A program made the position numbers and the translations under genes. Below the pieces are notes generated by a model. It saw nothing but the letters and a program-made list of their open reading frames with translations. It did not search any database and was not told where the DNA came from. Positions 23,865 through 58,467 of a DNA stretch of 64,000 bases are shown one piece after another. This DNA comes from Rhynochetos jubatus (taxonomy: Eukaryota; Chordata; Aves; Eurypygiformes; Rhynochetidae), in assembly GCA_027574665.1 (NCBI GenBank), contig CM050648.1:136090175-136154174 (forward strand). Direction: 5' to 3'. The number at the start of each line of letters is the position of its first letter. Within the stretch, counting starts at the first letter, position 1.

Positions 23865-26745
23865 ATGTTTTATTATAGTCTGAAACTGGCCTATGCTGAC
23901 TCATAAAGCATACCTGAAAAATCTCAAAAAGAGATTCTCACCCTCCATGCTACTGTGTTTTTGGTCTTAGTGTACACTGCAGTGGAAAATTTATCTGGTC
24001 TATTCCTTATGTATTGTCTGTGTAATAACAATCTTGGCCTTCATTGCAGTTTGCTTTTTCTGCATAAGTAAGTGTTTTCAAGGGTGATGAATTTAACAAG
24101 TCCAAGCATGTATGTTTGTTTAAATATTAATTTCCTTTTACCATTCAACACATTTAAATTTAGTCAACGTTTAAGGTACAGTGGCTTTTTGTTGTGAGAA
24201 GTGAGTAAAGTCTTCCTGGGAAGAAAGGTGCATAGAGTAGACATCTTAAACATTTTCTTCAGAGATACTTCCATCACACTGGTGAATTGTGCTAGTTCTC
24301 TTCCAGTGAATTTAAAGTAGCTGTAATTTAATTTGCAGGTTTGTTTTTACTCTTGTGGAAATACTCCTGTGCAGAAGACATTCAAAACTTTTTTTTTTTT
24401 TACCCTTGCTAGTCTAGGAAATGGGATTTCCCGTGGCCAGCACACATACCTGTCCTGCTTAGTGGTCTTGGTTGTCTTTGAACCAAAGGGGTAAATTTCA
24501 GCTGAGATTTAAAGGAGATAAAATTGCTTGTTCTTCCCTTTTGTCCCATATAAGCCAATTATAATTTGATAATCTGAAGGGGTGAGAACCAGTGGTGTGT
24601 TTGGGTGATTTCCTGCCAAGCCACCCAGACTCCACTGGTTCTCAGCCTGTCTCCTGGAGCTCATAGTCATCCATCTTGCCAAAGTTTCCTCTATCCTCAT
24701 AACAAGTTCTCTGCCACTGCTGCTCTTTAGCATTGCTGAACCAGTTGTATGCTGAATCGTTAGCTTTGAAACTCACCCACTCTTTCTAGAAGTGTTGCCT
24801 CAAAAAGGAGAAACAAGGCTGTTTTCCGTAGAACAAGCAGCTGTTCTGGCCTTAATGAACCTGGGCCTCTTGGATCTATAGGGTTGTGAAATGTTTACTT
24901 AAGAGTTTCATCAATTGGTATTCGATAATCATCTGAATTGTCAAAGGACAGATATTGGTACAAATGACTGTGTTATTGTATTGCCATTTGGATGGTTTTG
25001 CTAGATTTTTTTCCAAGGTCATTCAGACACAGCTGCAGTAGATAGGCACACATAAACTGGTGGGCTTTTACTGGTATATATACTGAAGCAACTTGTGGGG
25101 AGTGTTTCTAGTACTTGACCAAGAGCAGATTTAAAGGAGGTTACGTAAGGTTATCAGGCTTGCTGTGTTTAATGTGGTGAAATGCTTATTAACTCTTCAC
25201 TTACCATGCACCACTTTGGAGCATATATTGTACTTCGTCACTGCCTTTACTCTGTGTGCTCTGTCATTCCTCTTACTTTGGGTTGCTTTTACCTTTGTGT
25301 AGATCCATTGTCCAGGTGAAGAGAGTATGTATAAGTTCTGCTGCTGGAAACAATGAGGAAGTTAAGTGTTCCTGCTGCACTTAATCTCTAAGGGTATGAC
25401 TGTAAAATGTCCCTGGAGGGGACTTCTTGTTGAGCTGAAAATTCTGTGAAAATATAGGAAGGTAGTCAGCTGGAATTTTTAAGTTACATTTACTGACTCA
25501 TGGTGTAATTTGCACGTGCTTTCAAGGAAGCAAAATCGTATCAGCCTAAGTGCAGATTTCCCCAAATTTTTATTCATATATCAAAACTCTTCTGTTTTGT
25601 GATTCTTGCTATGAAAGATACTTTAAAATTCACTATCGTGTGTTTGAGGAAAATTTTTATTTCTGTTTCTGTTGAGAGCTCTTAATTTAAACTTTTGTAG
25701 TGTCAGCTAATTCTTTCCATGAGCTATCAGATACAGTTAGCCACTGAAACTGCATTGTAAACTACACAGATTAAGTGAGCACCAGCAATATTTACTAGAT
25801 ACAGGAATATTTACAACCTGTGTGGAGAAGGGGTTCCTCTGGGGTGGCTTTAATATTCCAACCTTATGTCAGGTGTAAACACCTGATACCAGCGACAGTC
25901 TTGCCAGCCTGGTGTTCGGCTTCTGCCTGGGCGCTTGGCTCTCAAATGACAAAACTGAGTTAAATGATACTGTGAGCGCATGAGATTTTAAAGACACATC
26001 TGCACCTCTTCTAATCAATTGCTCTTAATGGACATACAAACTGTGCTGTACCACTTCTGTAACGCACCAATTCAGTTTTCTTTTTCAAATGCAGTTAAAA
26101 TTAGGGGTGGGGTCTGACTCTGGATTATCATCAGTAGCGGGAGTGAAAGTCATGTCAATTTTCATGATTGCTCTTGTTACTGATAATGATGTGAATTTTA
26201 TGAAGTAAATACTTTTTTTACATCATTTACATTTCATGTGTCATATTTCTTTGTAAGTTACACAAAGAAAACAACTCAGGACTTTCCTACTTATTTGTAG
26301 TAGTCTACTAGTTTGACACACTTTCATTTTGAGAAGTTTTATGGAAGGCTTTCAGTTTTTATTTTTGGGTTGCAGGTATCTGCTGTGTGGCTTTACACAG
26401 CCTCTAGAAGTGAATTCTTGTATTGCTTTTGTATCTAAAGCGAAAGCGTAACAGTGTCAGTAGTGTTTCAAAAGTGTCTTTCATTGAATCCATGTTGGAA
26501 AGAAAACTTTAACAAAATGGGTTAAAGCTTGAAATCCCATAAATAGTTGAATGAAAAAGTGTGGTATGTTCTTTGGGTGTCATAAATTTTTCTTAAAAAA
26601 TACTTTCCAAACAAACTGTGACTAGTCTTAACACTAGAATGTTTCTTCTAGCCCTTTCCCAGAATATTTTTATATCTTTTTCTCCTGTTATGTATAGTCT
26701 CCTATATAAAGTATTTTACAATCCAAAAGCTGATGCACAATTTTT
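23865..26745. other. Intron sequence, nothing recognised
   Basis: Unique-looking AT-rich intron. Short frames only. Confidence 0.6.
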
Positions 26746-27312
26746 TCTTTCCTGGAGGAGGGTCCACCCATGGAGTTGCCTAAGACAACTCTGTCAGTCC
26801 CACGCATTAGAAGTGCCTTAGTTAAGAAAATAAGGAGGTCAATAGTCATGGGTGATTCCCTTCTGAGGGGAACAGAGGGCCCAGTGTGCTGACCAGACCC
26901 ATTGCACACAGAAGTCTGCTGCTTCCCCAGGGCCAGGGTTAGAGACATCACCAGGAAACTCCCTGGGCTGGTACAGCCCTTGGATTATTACCCACTACTG
27001 GTCATGCAGGTGGGCAGTGATGAGGTTGCAGAGAGAAATCTAAAAGACATCAAAAGGGACTTCAGAGCACTGGGGTGATGGGTTGCAGGATTGGGAGCAC
27101 AGGTACTGTTTTCCTCAATCCCTTTAGTGGCAGGGAAGGATACTGGAAGGAAAAGGAAAGCACACTTGGTCAACATGTGGCTCAGAGGCTGGTACCAAGG
27201 GTGGAATTTCAGGGTTTTTGATCATGGGAAGGTTTATACAGCACTGGGCCTGCTAGAGACAGATGGCGTATAGCTGTCTCAAAGGGGAAAAAAGTTTCTT
27301 GCCCATGGATTG
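26746..27312 (+). pseudogene. CR1 ORF1 esterase-domain relic
   Basis: The + frame through 26851 reads KKIRRSIVMGDSLLRGTEGP, which contains the GDS block of an SGNH-type esterase. It continues with LVQPLDYYPLLVMQVGSDEV and, from 27091, with GAQVLFSSIPLVAGKDT and FDHGKVYTALGLLETDGV. CR1 ORF1 proteins carry such an esterase domain. The copy is dead: in-frame TGA codons occur after GTEGPVC and before WVAG (27076-27078), and the codon expected to give the catalytic His after DGV is TAG (27271-27273). At about 27310 it joins the CR1 3' end directly, so all of ORF2 is absent. Confidence 0.85.
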
Positions 27313-27500
27313 GGGTGGTGGGGCATTGGAACAGGTTGCCCAGAGAAGCTGTGGATGCCCCATCCCTGGAAGTGTTCAAGGCCAGGCTGGATGGGGCTTG
27401 GAGCAACCTGGTCTAGTGGAGGGTGTCCCTGCCCATGGCAGGGGGGTTGGAACTGGATGATCTTTAAGGTCCCTTCCAACCCAAACCATTCTGATTCTTG
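27313..27500 (+). mobile_element. CR1 LINE 3' end, joined to the ORF1 relic
   Basis: GGTGGTGGGGCATTGGAACA through GGTCCCTTCCAACC and CCATTCTGATTCT is the standard CR1 3' terminus, little diverged and in the same orientation as the ORF1 relic that ends at about 27312. The two parts together look like one insertion with a large internal deletion. Confidence 0.95.
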
Positions 27501-30500
27501 AGTACTCAAAGTTACTTGCAAGCTATAAAAACTTCTGTGACATTCTTGACACAGTAGGAAATTAAGATCTCACTGACCTTTGAATTAGATGAAACACATC
27601 CTCTCTAAAGTCAAAGTTTGACCATGTATGTCAGTGTGGAACTTTTCTCACTCCCTGTTATTGGGAACTCAGTGTTCATTAATGTAGCTTAAGGGATAAA
27701 GAATCACAAAGCTTATTTTTTAAATGGAAGAAATTAAAATAAATTGCTTTCATTGCACACCTAAATCTAATCTTCTGTTTAAAAAGAAAATTAAAAATAA
27801 AACAATTGTTTTGAGAAGTGTGTTGGGAGTGAGATGTCTAAACATGTCCAGGGCTTCTGGACACGCGGTAGTCAGTCTTGGATGTATAGCTAATAAAGCC
27901 AAATGTGTTTGTGCCCTGTAAATTAAGATTTGTTGGAGGCTCCAAATTAAATGTATGTATATTACATGTAATGTATATGTATTAAATGTAATTAAATTTT
28001 CCATGCTTTCTGCTGTGTGAGAGGAGTGGAAACATGGTGCAAATTATCAGCAGAATGGGAGCATTTCTGGTAGCTAAGCAACATGCTCTGTGAGGGACAC
28101 TGCTAATAGCTAGTTTCTGTTCTTTGTAGAATTCCTTTGTGAGACTGAAGATTAGTTTGACCAGAGACTGAAGACACCTGTTTGAAGGAAATGTACATGT
28201 TTTCAGACAAATACAATATGAGGAAAATAGTGTTGGATTATGCAGGATTGATTTCTGAGTTAAATGGAAAATTAAGCACTTCATTTGTGACAAAAGGTGC
28301 AGGGTTTTAAGATCTTTAATCTCCTTAAAATATGATTATGTTGAAAGCACATCTTTTAGCACATTTTGAAATGGTCATTATTAGCTTTCTACTATATTTG
28401 AGCCAAAACTTTCCTTGCTGAAAGGTGATTTTTATTTCCTAGCAGGGAACTGCTGGTAATTGCTGTTAGCATTTGACGTGGCCAGCATTGTCTGCTAAGC
28501 AAGTCACTGACATAGCTCTAAAATTACTTGTTTTACTTCATCCCAAAACATCCTTGCTATTGTGCTTGACCATTTCTTTTATGTATGTCACATCACACGA
28601 GGTGCCTAAATGTCACAGTCATATGAGAATAAGTATTGCTTGTGCCAGAAAATGAGGAAAACAACACACAGAACTGGAAAGTATGATTTTTCAAGAAATA
28701 TTAAAAACCCCCACCACCAATCACAATTTTCACACATGCCCCTCCCAAAACAAAAAAAACAACCAACAAAACAGCCCCAAAGACCCACACACAGGGGAGG
28801 GATGGGACTTGCTGTCTATTAAAATTTACTAAGAAATTGCTGTCAAGAAACCCACAAAAAAACTCCTGGTGATGCTTGGTGATGCTTTTGCATGTCTTGT
28901 AATGACTGTTGGAAGCTTCACTACTGTATGGCCTTTGGGGATTATTTTAATTGTTAATCCGCCATTCAGGACCTTGGGTTTGTATCTTGGCTCAGTTATC
29001 TGCACTGCTAAAGCTCTTCCTATGAATAGATGTTCCAAAAGACTTACCCTATTCCCCATCCTATTTCTAATAAGGAGTGGAGAGTTTAGAAAGCTGTTTT
29101 GTCATCAAGGAAAGGTTATGGGAATTTTAGTTTAATTTGAAAGTAAATGTTGGCTGCAGACAAGCTGGAAAGTGTGCAGTTGTGCTTCTAACTTAACCAG
29201 AGTTCTTGCATGGGAGCTGGGCATTTGGTTTAGGTTGCATTAGGGTGTAAAACACTTAAGTTTGACCATAGAAAACCACTGGGGGGACTTCATGCTTTGT
29301 AATCTATTGTGTACTCTCTCTGAGCCAGCACATGACCCAGTATTCTTCAGTGAATTCTTGTGATATGTGTTAATAATTATTGTAAATGTTGTCCTGAAAT
29401 TCACCTGTTGTGTCCTTCAGAAGCATCAGGCAGAAAGCAAGCAGTAAGCCCCAGGGTTGAGCAGGGGCAAGGGGAGGAAGAAGCAGGCTGATGCGCGCTG
29501 GGGAAGTCACCAGCTTACGTTTTGACGGTTGATTGTTTCTTGAATTATAGTTAACGTAGATGTGTGACAGGTAACACTGACTGACAAGGGCTCACAACCG
29601 TGAGCGGTATCTGACTAGAATTATGGGCTGGTCTGTGGAGTTTGGGTGTGTTTCAGGAAACAGCACTTCTGCTTGTAGCAGATGGTTAGGCTTGATTAGC
29701 TGTCCAGAGTGTCAGTTTATTCAGGGGATCATGGGTTTCTTCCATTTACTTAATATAAATCTTCTGAATTACACCGTGCACTTGAGTTCTATTATGTAAT
29801 ATAACTGAAGTCTGCTCTCACCACAGTAGTGCTTCATGGTTTTTTTTTTTCCAGAGATACTGTTATATTTATTTTAAAACAAATTTAAAGTTTTCAAATG
29901 CAATTGGAGATGTTGCACGATAAGTTTGGGTTTGCACTGTGAGAATGAATTCAAGTGGGCTACAATGCCTAGGAAACTATGAATTTTTCTCTTAGGTTTC
30001 TAGTAATTGCTTTGTGTTCTAAAATGAGTTTTGCTGTCATATTAACTGCATCTATGCCGAAAAGCTCTACTGAGAGTTCTTTATCTGCTTGGACCATCTC
30101 TTCCCTTGTTAAGACAGTTTTTTCTTCTGTTGTCTATTTGATTATCCTCCCTGTCATTTTTCTCCCTAATTTTCAGGTGGAATTTTTATTTCATTAGTTC
30201 AAGCCCATTTCGGCTTGTTTCACTTGTCACTTCTTGTGTGAGCATTCCTGTTTTTATGGTACATTGCCTTTGAAGTGTTTGTACAGTTATCACTTTGGCT
30301 CTTGGTATTTTAAAAATTTTAATATAGGATAAAGATCCTTATTTCTCTTTAAATATTTTTACAAATATATTCGCAAGGTTTTTTAGAATTTCATATGACT
30401 TTTAAGAAAATAGTTGACTTCAAATAAAACGAAGCAGCAGCTTAAGTGCAGGGTACTGTTGGTCCACTTCTGAAAAATCATTAGACAATTAGGTGCACAG

Positions 30501-32070
30501 ATTATTCACTGTTCTGCTTTTATCATCATTAAACTTATGCTGTATGCCTGGAAAATATGTTATTGGAAGTAACTTCAGTGCCTCAGGTTGTTTAGTATGT
30601 GTAAATTATGCCCAATAATATAAAATTACAGGAGGTTTTTTCTGCTTCATTAACATTCAGTGTTTAAAATCTGCCATCTTAAATCTTTGACAGTTAAATG
30701 TCATTACTTCGTTTCTCTGTCCTCAAAACCACAGCGTAATCTTGTAGTTAGGAGATAGCTGCCACCAACAATAGCCTTCAGCACTGGACTCCCCAGCCAC
30801 TGCAGCTTTCCAAGGGGATTAGTGTTGCGAAGTGCCTGTTTTGAGCTTCCCTCCAAGACTGACAAAACATGTGCTTCTCATTCCTTTCAGGCTCCTTCAA
30901 GCTGTGGGGTTTTTGAGTGGTGGCTTCTTTTATGTTTTGCTGTTGCTGCTTTATTAAACAGCCTTTTTTTTTCTACTAAATGGAAGAATATATTGCTTTA
31001 AAAGTTTCATAATCCAATCAAATATAGTCAAGAGATGTTTTTTATGTAGAAACCAAACATTATAAATGTTGTATACCTTTCTACATAATGAATTCCAACA
31101 TCTCCCCCTCCCCACTTCTGTATCATGAATAAGATTAGTTTCAAACATAAGCTGTCATAGGTGAAATAGCATCTTTTGGTCTTAAGTGGAGTTACGGCTA
31201 GATCCAGACTGCAGATCAACAGACATAATATTGGTACTGTTGCTTTATTAAAAAAATACAGCTTGAGTGTTCCCTAGTAACCAGGACTTGTTTGATGGAA
31301 ATAAAACTTCTTAAATACAACCACTGGAGTACCTGAATGTTTAACTAAAATTCAAAAGCAAGCTGTATTTTAGTTTATTTTCAAATCATTCAAATTTTTA
31401 GACAATGTACCACATATATAAATTTAAGCATTGTTTTTAAATCTTATTTTCTATCAATATATGGGGAAGTAGTTTTTATATTTTGGGTGCCAGACTTTTT
31501 CAGGTGTGTTACCAAATAGCAGCAGTTAGGAACAGTGCAGTTTCTTCAAATGCAGGGAAATGAAAAGCAGCTTTTCTTTCCAATTCCTGTTATCTGAAGA
31601 ACAGCCAAAAGGTATTTCTGGCAGCAGCTCAGTTCCTTGAAAGTGAAAGAGTGGACACAGCCCGTAATTACAGCTGGTTCTCATTTCCCTGTCCTGAATG
31701 CCACGACTGCTACTAAGCAGCGTGATGCTGCGTAAAGGCAGCTGATGCAGGCGTGAGTGTCCAGTTTTGGGAGTGTCACTCCGGAGTACAGGTACTGCTG
31801 GAGATTGGGATCTGCCCTTGTGCATCCACCTACCATTCTCACCTTCTCACAGGCCTTGAACAAAACAACTTAACTGTGATAACAGCTGGCTGGAATAGTG
31901 GTCCTTGTAATCCTTATGGAAGCTCTAAGTACCTGTAAGTATTTTTAATTATTGATTAGAAGTTGTTTGGGAATTGAGCTGCTTTGTCCAACTAATCCTC
32001 AGTGTCCTGTTTCTCACAGGAAATGTTGAACAGCTTTTTTTTTTTTAATGGAACTACTCTCTAGGAATGT
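27501..32070. other. Intron sequence with A/C-rich tracts
   Basis: Mostly ordinary intron. An A- and C-rich low-complexity tract lies at about 28703-28800. No gene recognised. Confidence 0.6.
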
Positions 32071-32338
32071 TTATAGTCATAATAGGACAAGGGGTGATAG
32101 CTTTAAGATGCAAGAGGGTGGATTTAGGTTGTATATCAGGAAGAAATTCTTCACAGAGAGGGTGGTGAGGCACTGGAACAGGTTGCCCAGAGAAGCTGTG
32201 GATGCCCCATCCCTGGAAGTGTCCAAGGCCAGGCTGGAGGAGGCTTGGAGCAACCTGGTCTAGTGGAGGGTGTCCCTGCCCATGGCAGGGGGGCTGGAAC
32301 TGGATGATCTTTAAGGTCCCTTCCAACCATTCTATAAT
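32071..32338 (+). mobile_element. CR1 LINE 3' fragment (about 265 bp)
   Basis: Colinear with the CR1 3' end from AATAGGACAAGGGGTGATAG through CAGAGAAGCTGTGGATGCC and GGTCCCTTCCAACC to ATTCTATAATA. It includes the end of ORF2 (RHWNRLPREAVDAPSLEV). Preceded by a T10 run. Confidence 0.95.
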
Positions 32339-41030
<8,692 letters not shown>

Positions 41031-41412
41031 TGTGGGGACAGGCTGAGAGAATTGGGTTTGTTCAGCCCGGAGAAAGAAGGCTCCAGGGAGACCTTATAGC
41101 ACCTTCCAGTACCTGAAGGGGCTGACAAGGAAGCTGGGGGTACACTTTTTACAAGGGCCTGTAGTGACAGGACAAGGGGTAACAGGCTTAAACTGAAAGC
41201 AGGAAGATTTAGATTAGATATCAGGAAGAAATTCTTCCCGGAGAGGGTGGTGAGGCCCTGGAACAGGTTGCCCAGAGAAGCTGTGGATGTCCCATCCCTG
41301 GAAGTGTTCAAGGCCAGGCTGGATGAGGCTCTGAGCAACCTGGTCTAGTGGAGGGTGTCCCTTCCCATGGCAGGGGGGTTGGAACTGGATGATCTTTAAG
41401 GTCCCTTCCAAC
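41031..41412 (+). mobile_element. CR1 LINE 3' fragment (interrupted near its end by an LTR)
   Basis: Runs from TGTGGGGACAGGCTGAGAGA through GTAGTGACAGGACAAGG and CAGAGAAGCTGTGGATG to GGTCCCTTCCAAC. The last CR1 bases (CCAAACCGTTCTGTG) follow the LTR at 41909-41923. 5' truncated. Confidence 0.95.
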
Positions 41413-41904
41413 TGTAAGAAGCTAACTTTCTGTGTTTCTGCAGATGGGCCCTAGGCCTCAGTTCTATTACATGTTTGCATGAACTGTTTTTCTTAACCAT
41501 CCTGAGCAAGGGCTAATTGGCAAGGTCAAATGAAAAAAAGAAGAATCACCATCTCACCAGAATGGAAACATTAAAAAATAACAGGTTGGGAACAAGATAA
41601 AGAATTGCAGAATAAGATATAACAAAGACATAGCAAAGTGCTAATGTATCTTCCTTAAAAGAATTTAAATGTTGTACAAAAGTATAGAAAGCCGCGTCGG
41701 GCAGTCTGTGAACCTGGAGTACTCGGCCAATGAGGAAACAGGGGAGGGGGCTGATGTGTCGGGAACTAGGGTATTTAGGATGCATTCTGTTGCTATTAAG
41801 CATGCCCTCTTTCCCTCTTGCCTGCCATTGCAATAGCAAATAAAATGCTGCTTCTCTGAGATCCTACCTGAGCCGAAGGTATTGGACTGCAAGCGTTTCT
41901 CACA
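41413..41904 (+). mobile_element. Solo LTR, family B copy 3, sense to PPP2R5C, nested in CR1
   Basis: Inverse of the copies at 3672-4187 and 13118-13626. It starts TGTAAGAAGCTAAC and ends GCGTTTCTCACA. In this orientation the expected LTR signals are in order: CCAAT at 41727-41731, a TATTTAGG TATA-like sequence at 41772-41779 and AATAAA at 41839-41844. The flanks CAAC (41409-41412) and CAGC (41905-41908) are a 4-bp duplication with one change, and removing the LTR restores an intact CR1 3' end. It is the only LTR here in the transcriptional sense of the host gene. Confidence 0.92.
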
Positions 41905-41908
41905 CAGC

Positions 41909-41923
41909 CCAAACCGTTCTGTG
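41909..41923 (+). mobile_element. Terminal bases of the interrupted CR1
   Basis: CCAAACCGTTCTGTG continues exactly where 41412 stopped in the CR1 consensus order. Confidence 0.85.
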
Positions 41924-47631
<5,708 letters not shown>

Positions 47632-47645
47632 TAAAAAAAAATTAA

Positions 47646-50483
<2,838 letters not shown>

Positions 50484-50543
50484 GTTTATTTATGAAACAG
50501 AACATCACAATGGCATAGCAGAATTACTGGAAATACTGGGAAG
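50484..50543 (+). CDS. PPP2R5C: PPP2R5C common exon 6 (residues 210-229, pocket residues)
   Basis: Acceptor CATTTATTTAG at 50483; donor GGAAG|GTAAGC at 50543/50544. It completes Arg210 and encodes FIYETEHHNGIAELLEILG plus AG of Ser230. It includes E226 and I227 of the substrate-motif pocket. At 60 nt it starts and ends in phase 2, so skipping keeps the frame while deleting part of the pocket. Confidence 0.98.
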
Positions 50544-55630
<5,087 letters not shown>

Positions 55631-55684
55631 CTGGCGTACTGTGTAGTACAATTTTTAGAAAAGGACAGCACGCTCACAGAACCA
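55631..55684 (+). CDS. PPP2R5C: PPP2R5C common exon 8 (residues 267-284)
   Basis: Acceptor GTTTTACTGTAG at 55630; donor GAACCA|GTAAGT at 55684/55685. It encodes 18 residues, LAYCVVQFLEKDSTLTEP. At 54 nt it is the shortest coding exon here, phase 0 at both ends, so it could be skipped without a frameshift. Confidence 0.98.
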
Positions 55685-58296
55685 GTAAGTTTATTTTGGT
55701 ATTATTATATATTTTGGAATATTAATATCCCTTTCATAGCTAGACTGTTACAGGCAGTTTTGGGAACAAAATATTGATATGTAATTGTTCCCATTAGAAA
55801 GAGTCAAATATTTAACCATTTTGAGCTATCAAATTCAGTTTTTCCATCAGTTGTTTGGTATGTCCAAAATGTCCAGACCAGAGTTTCTCCTGGTTATTTT
55901 GCTCTGGCTGACTGGATAGGATATGGTTGATCCAGAAGCAGTTCAGGTGAGTTAGTATCTGACTGAACTGTGCTCTGTTGAGAGACTGATGTTATTATGG
56001 CACACATATTTCTGGCACGTGGAGCTACCTGCTGATGCAGGGATTTTGAGTCATATCCTGTTCATGTCTACCAAGTTTGGTCCATAGACAAAATCAGACT
56101 TTGGCCTGGCTGCACATGATTGCACAGATGGATATTTTCAGTTGTCCTTGAGAGTATAAAGTGTTTTGCCTCATTTCACCCAATATTAAGTGGGTAAGAA
56201 TTAGTATGTTTAATTGTGAAATAGCAACCAGTAAAACTACTGCTACTACCAAATGTGCATGCTATTAGATTATAACCATTTCCATTGTAAAATGGAAACT
56301 GGGATTCTTGAAGCAAATGAAATATGCAGCTGAGCAAGAACTCTCTTCTACTTGGAGCTTTTAGTATTTGTGAAGTTATCAAATCTCAAACATTGTCATC
56401 CATGCTATATAAGATCGTGAAAACTTGGCCTGCTGCCAGACATCAGCTAATGTTCAGGATGTTTAATATTTCCTACTACAAATCTGAACTTACACGCATC
56501 CAACTTTTTCCCTTTTTGATCCCAAATTAGTACACAATTACATAACTTTGTTTAAAAACATAGTACATGCATCACCAGAGTACTAAGTTCCCCTTCAAAA
56601 ATCCTGGTCATTACGAAATAGAACGCTTTGTTTCTCCTTCTAAATGTCACACGAGACTTTTTGATACCTTATTAAAATACCTGCATCGATTTCCCAAGGT
56701 CTGTTGAGGACATGGTGTCTGCTTTCATGATTAAATAATACATACAGGAAAGATGCACTGATTTCTCAATGAAATCAGTTGATATCATCTCAGTGATGAT
56801 ATTAAATATTGCTTATAGTTTTTTAAATACAAGAAATGGACTTCTATAAAAATGTCCTCAATTTCAGAAAACAAAGATGACTGCTTTTTTCCTAAATGTA
56901 AAAAAAAAATCGCCGGAGAGGCTAATAGATTATTTCAGCTTTTAAACTATATAAAAAGAGAAATATAAATGTAAAATATAAGGAGTTTTTTCAAGAAGTC
57001 TGTACTGTTAGGACTGGACAGACACTGTCATATTTTTGTTCTTTATATGGCTTTTTAGTCTTTAAGCATAAAACAAAAGCATTTATAAACTTGGGTGTTC
57101 AAGGTTGTATTAATTTCTTATCAAAAATACCTACATTTAAGATTGAGTGTGATGCCAGTTATTTTTAAGTATTTAACAAGGTTTAAATATCCTTTGAAGG
57201 TAAATGTCTTCCTCCTTGAATATTGTTTGGCACCAAATTGCCACAGATGTAAAACAGTTTTTATAGTGGGGGGAAAAAAATTTTATGCTTTGCTTGGAAA
57301 ACTGACATCTTTGGGAAAAAATCATCATCCTTTCATAATAAAAACATTCGTGTCTGCTCACACTTTCTTCAAATCAGAAATTGCTAACAGCACAAGAGTC
57401 GTTATTTCTTCAATGTATCTTGGTGTATTTGTAAAGATTCTTGAATAAATTATGAAGTACTTGATAACTCCACTAATACACCCAGTGTCGAAATAAATTT
57501 ATTTAACTGCTGAACGAGTGTCACTTTTCAGACTTAAATTCCTCTACTTACACATTCAGTAGATGGGAGAGTTGGTTTTTCATTTAGACTTCAGAAATGT
57601 TTCCCGCAGATGTACAGACTCTTCTGAAGAGTTGTGAGCCAGCTGGCAGACAGCTTCCTTTTGTACCAGATTTTATTGGATCCTTTAGTTGTCTGTGTCC
57701 GTCCTCCTCCCCCCTGTCCCTTTCTCCCACCTCTTTTGAGTGTCTGTGGTTTCTAGGCAAAAGCTGCTTCAGCAAGCTGGGTAAATAATTTAATAATCAT
57801 GAAGAAAGTTAAGACTGATTATAGCAATATAGTCAATTAAATAAAACTCAGCGTTTAAGAGGAACATGCCTAGACTCACCTGCCAATTTGGGTATTTATA
57901 GTAATTTTTTCTTAAAATATAATGACAGAACTGAATTTCTTGAGGTTTGGAGTGCACCTCCATGAAATTAGAGATTGAAAGCTGCTAGCTCTTCAGTGGC
58001 AGATGATTTTCCCCATAGTTATGGTAGCAAATTTGCACTTCTAGTTGATGATTTTTAAATTTTTTAAAATTTTTGAACCTGTCTTTTAAGTGTATAACTT
58101 TGTTTTCGAAAGGAGTGGTTTTAGACCTGTTAACATGGTTTTGTGACACTGAACCATGTCTGGTAACTGCTGTCACATGGGACAAGAAATCCGATGTTTG
58201 TGTTTCATTGAAAGTATCAGACTGCTTAATGAGAAATAATTTCGTACAAGGTAAAGTCAAATTATTCTGAAGATTATGTTCACTTTTTCTCTGCAG
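55685..58296. other. Intron 8
   Basis: 2612 bp of AT-rich intron. The 117-codon + frame at 57095-57448 and the 116-codon minus frame at 57985-58335 (overlapping exon 9 on the other strand) carry no recognisable domain. Confidence 0.65.
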
Positions 58297-58467
58297 GTTG
58301 TAATGGCACTGCTGAAATATTGGCCAAAGACTCACAGTCCAAAAGAAGTCATGTTTTTAAATGAACTAGAAGAAATTTTAGATGTTATTGAACCATCTGA
58401 ATTTGTAAAAGTTATGGAGCCTCTTTTCAGACAGCTAGCCAAGTGTGTGTCCAGTCCACACTTTCAG
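58297..58467 (+). CDS. PPP2R5C: PPP2R5C common exon 9 (residues 285-341)
   Basis: Acceptor CACTTTTTCTCTGCAG at 58296; donor TTTCAG|GTCTGT at 58467/58468. It encodes 57 residues from [20 protein letters not shown] to CVSSPHFQ, covering further HEAT-like repeats. One conservative change from the human protein as I recall it (Val for Ile in FVKVMEPLF). Phase 0 at both ends. Confidence 0.98.

Noticed and set aside
57985-58335. 116-codon minus frame overlapping exon 9
   Set aside because: Partly the shadow of a conserved coding exon and otherwise intron; no motif.
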